Assembly (NCBI GenBank): GCA_039039985.1 | Contig: JBCCOV010000002.1 | Coordinates: forward strand, 19,721-83,720 | Direction: 5' to 3' | DNA from: JBCBWG01 sp039039985 | Lineage (GTDB): Bacteria > Pseudomonadota > Alphaproteobacteria > Rhizobiales > Hyphomicrobiaceae | DNA: 64,000 nt | In this document: one piece after another, positions 62,028 through 64,000 of the stretch | Numbering within the stretch: the stretch's first letter is position 1 | Layout of the letters: every line of letters starts with the position of its first letter | Position numbers and translations under genes: made by a program | The notes under the pieces: generated by a model | Databases searched by the model: none | Told to the model about the DNA's origin: nothing | Seen by the model: the letters and a program-made list of their open reading frames with translations, nothing else

Positions 62028-63110
62028 TTACGCGTTCGTCGGCATGATCTCGACTGACGTTATTGTCGGTAGATGCTCGGCTACGCGGAACCAGGAGTCC
62101 CCTTCGTCCGCGCTGGCGAACAAAGACCCCGAGCTTGTCCCGAAGTATACGCCGGCAGGTGTCAAACTATCTGTTGCCAACGCCTGGCGAAGAACGCCGA
62201 AAAACGCACCATCTTGCGGCAAGCCGGTGCGTAGAGCCTGCCATGTCTTCCCGCGATCAGTCGTACGCCAAATGGCCGCCTGGCCATCCGGCATGAAGCG
62301 CCCAATTGAATCGCCATTGAGTGGCAGTAGGTAGAGGGTATCCGGATCGCGCGGGTGCGCCGCTGCCGGAAAGCCGAACGTTGACGGCAAGCCTGTCTCG
62401 ATGCTTTCCCATTCGCGGCCACCGCTCTCAGTCACGTACATGCCGCAGTGGTTTTGCTGGTACAGCCGATCTGGCACGCCGGGTGCCATGACAATCGCGT
62501 GCACGCATTGACCGAACTCCGGATACCGCTGACCTTACGGCGCGAAATCGTTGCGCGTTCCCTTGTTCCGCGGCTCCCACGTCTTGCCGCCGTCTGCGGT
62601 ATGAAACACGCCAGCGGCAGAGATGCCGATCCAAATCTGATTTTCATCACTGGGGTGCGCCACGATGTGATGCAGGATTAAGCCGGCCCCGCCTGGCATC
62701 CAGTCGGCACGCGATGGGTGCTTTTGAAGTCCGTCCAAGTGGACCCACGTCACACCACCGTCATCACTGCGAAACAATCCGGCGGGCGCAACCCCGGCGA
62801 AGAGATGACTATTGACCGCGCGCAAACTCCAGACCGACTGGATCGGGGCTTCACCATCGGCATACGCCAGACCGTCACTGGAATGACTCCAAGTCTTCCC
62901 GAGATCTGTCGACATCCACACCGCAGGCCCAAACCATTCATTGCCGCCAGCGGCGTAGATCGTGCCGGATACTGCATCGCCGATAACGTGATTGATGGGC
63001 CACGCATCACAGTACGGCCCTCTGATGGACCACGCATTGCGTTCAGTCGTGCCTTCGGCAATGAAGGCGCCCTTTTTCGTTCCAATCAGGATAACCACGC
63101 TCTCGGGCAT
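62028..63110 (-). pseudogene. BNR-repeat propeller (exo-sialidase-like) gene with one in-frame stop
   Basis: Two collinear open frames, 62535-63110 and 62028-62504, lie in the same frame, separated by a TAA at 62535-62537. Translating through it, the sequence continues without shift (NDFAP, stop, GQRYPEFGQ, then HAIVMAPGVPDRLYQQNH), joining the two halves into about 360 residues. Sialidase-like Asp-box repeats are present on both sides (SDDGGVTW, TADGGKTWEP, TTDRGKTWQ, SADEGDSWF). The start is the ATG at 63110 (GGGGAG upstream). GAA to TAA is a single base change, so it is a recent nonsense mutation, a sequencing error, or a recoded codon. Function of the intact family is uncertain. Confidence 0.8.
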
Positions 63111-63210
63111 CGCTTGCTCCCCTGACGACCCGTTCGCCCAGTGACACGTAACGGGCATACGCTGACGCAACCTTGAGACGTGAACGCCTCAACCACCCAA
63201 CCGAAAAAGA

Positions 63211-64000
63211 TCACTTGCCCGAAAACGCAGCCTCGAGCGCGGCGATGTCGATCTTGTTCATGGTCATCATGGCGGCCATGGCACGGTCCGCGGCGGCTCT
63301 GTCGTCGGACGATAACATCTTGGGCAGCGCTTCAGGCACAATCTGCCAAGACACACCGTAACGGTCGACGAGCCAGCCGCATCGGCTCTCGCGACCGCCA
63401 TTGGCAGTCAGTGCGTCCCACAAACGATCCGTTTCGGCCTGATCCTTGGTTGAAATAGAAATCGATGCTGCTGGCGACAATTCATAGGTCGGACCGCCGT
63501 TCAAGATCATGTACGGCGTGCCGGCCAGCGTGAACTCGACAACCACAACCGGCCCATCAGGATCAGGACGCCAAACGTGCGTAACTTCGCTATCAGGAAG
63601 CAGCGAAACATAGAATGCCGCAGCCTGTTCACCCGCATCTTGAAACCACAGACAGGTACGCGACTTCGGCGTCTCAGCAGTTTCGAACAATGGCTCAAAA
63701 CCACCGAACATAAGCCGCTTGCCGTCGAAGGGTATCGGATGGGCGTCAGAGTCCATGTCGGGATCGGCCATGACGGCCTGCATGCCCGCATCCCGCGCTT
63801 GCTTGGACGGCCAAATGATCCACGACACGACAACAGTCTCCCCCGGCTCTGCCTTCACCGCCATCGGGAACGACGTGAGTTCGCCGTCGGGGACGTCATC
63901 GCCCCAAAGATCCACCAGCTTAACCGCGCCGTGCTTCTTGAAGATCTCGGCCGCGAACTTCGCGTGTGCGAGATAAGCGTCCTTCGCATCCGTCGGCACC
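63211..64000 (-). CDS. DUF1428 and VOC (PhnB-like) fusion protein, 5' truncated by the window edge
   Basis: At least 262 residues. Residues about 1-105 match DUF1428 (YLAHAKFAAEIFKKHGAVKL, DDVPDGELTSFPMAVKAEPG, PFDGKRLMFGGFEPLFE). Residues about 110-262 match a PhnB/glyoxalase-type VOC domain (TCLWFQDAGEQAAAFYVSLL, SWQIVPEALPKML). DUF1428 proteins normally begin some ten residues earlier with YVDGF, so the true start lies beyond the right edge and the GTG at 63999 is probably internal. The two domains usually occur as separate proteins. Confidence 0.85.
   Translation of the reverse strand, partial: VPTDAKDAYLAHAKFAAEIFKKHGAVKLVDLWGDDVPDGELTSFPMAVKAEPGETVVVSWIIWPSKQARDAGMQAVMADPDMDSDAHPIPFDGKRLMFGGFEPLFETAETPKSRTCLWFQDAGEQAAAFYVSLLPDSEVTHVWRPDPDGPVVVVEFTLAGTPYMILNGGPTYELSPAASISISTKDQAETDRLWDALTANGGRESRCGWLVDRYGVSWQIVPEALPKMLSSDDRAAADRAMAAMMTMNKIDIAALEAAFSGK

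Noticed and set aside
1..64000. Defence system, prophage, integron or CRISPR array
   Set aside because: No Cas, restriction, toxin-antitoxin, integrase, capsid or regularly spaced repeat pattern was seen; the modular repeats are few and not spacer-separated.

Overview
The window reads as chromosomal DNA of a free-living alphaproteobacterium with moderately high GC. The evidence is a Zwf-Pgl-Edd-Pgi-Eda Entner-Doudoroff operon, two TRAP (DctPQM) transporters, FadR-type GntR regulators, a YdcH (DUF465) protein, and the CCGGG-rich palindromic intergenic repeats common in Hyphomicrobiales-like genomes. Genus cannot be fixed from sequence reading alone. No rRNA, tRNA, CRISPR array, integrase or transposase was recognised. 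The genes at both window edges are cut: a sugar transferase on the left and a DUF1428-VOC protein on the right.

Layout. (1) 1-5007: tail of a surface-polysaccharide operon (sugar-1-phosphate transferase, pyruvyl transferase, Wzx-like flippase, two paralogous GT2 enzymes). (2) 5032-5225: first copy of a modular GC-rich repeat. (3) 5248-14636: sugar-acid type catabolic locus (GntR regulator, ABC importer, MR/MLE dehydratase, isopropylmalate/tartrate-type dehydrogenase, SMP-30 lactonase, SDR). (4) 14787-17790: multi-spanning permease, orphan FlgC-like rod protein, nitroreductase. (5) 17981-26532: acyl-CoA synthetase, two GMC oxidoreductases and a TRAP transporter. (6) 26915-32044: double-winged-helix GntR regulator, SDR and a second TRAP transporter. 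(7) 32244-34634: MOP/ANKH-like membrane protein and the largest repeat field. (8) 34635-39621: SPFH/NfeD pair, then a pyrimidine locus combining an Fcy1-type cytosine deaminase with a URC-type uracil-degradation set (URC1-like GTP cyclohydrolase II homologue, DUF1688/URC4, uracil phosphoribosyltransferase). (9) 39911-43728: a CFLTTA-motif exported protein, hydroxyacid dehydrogenase, SDR and LysR. (10) 43930-50246: Entner-Doudoroff operon. (11) 50247-64000: a third repeat field, then mostly single genes: 2OG-Fe(II) oxygenase, YdcH, regulators, ABM/NIPSNAP pair, PilZ-receiver protein, methyltransferase, diguanylate cyclase, a MoaD/ThiS-like protein beside a BNR-propeller gene interrupted by one in-frame stop, and the DUF1428-VOC fusion.

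The genes form three catabolic modules (ABC-MR/MLE, acyl-CoA synthetase/GMC/TRAP, SDR/TRAP), each with its own uptake system, feeding central metabolism, plus glucose-6-phosphate catabolism through KDPG and a nitrogen-scavenging pyrimidine pathway. The least explained structures are the modular repeat family found at the ends of three transcription units, the strong hairpins that follow all three substrate-binding-protein genes, and the operator-like palindromes shared by two GntR loci. No defence system or phage was found.
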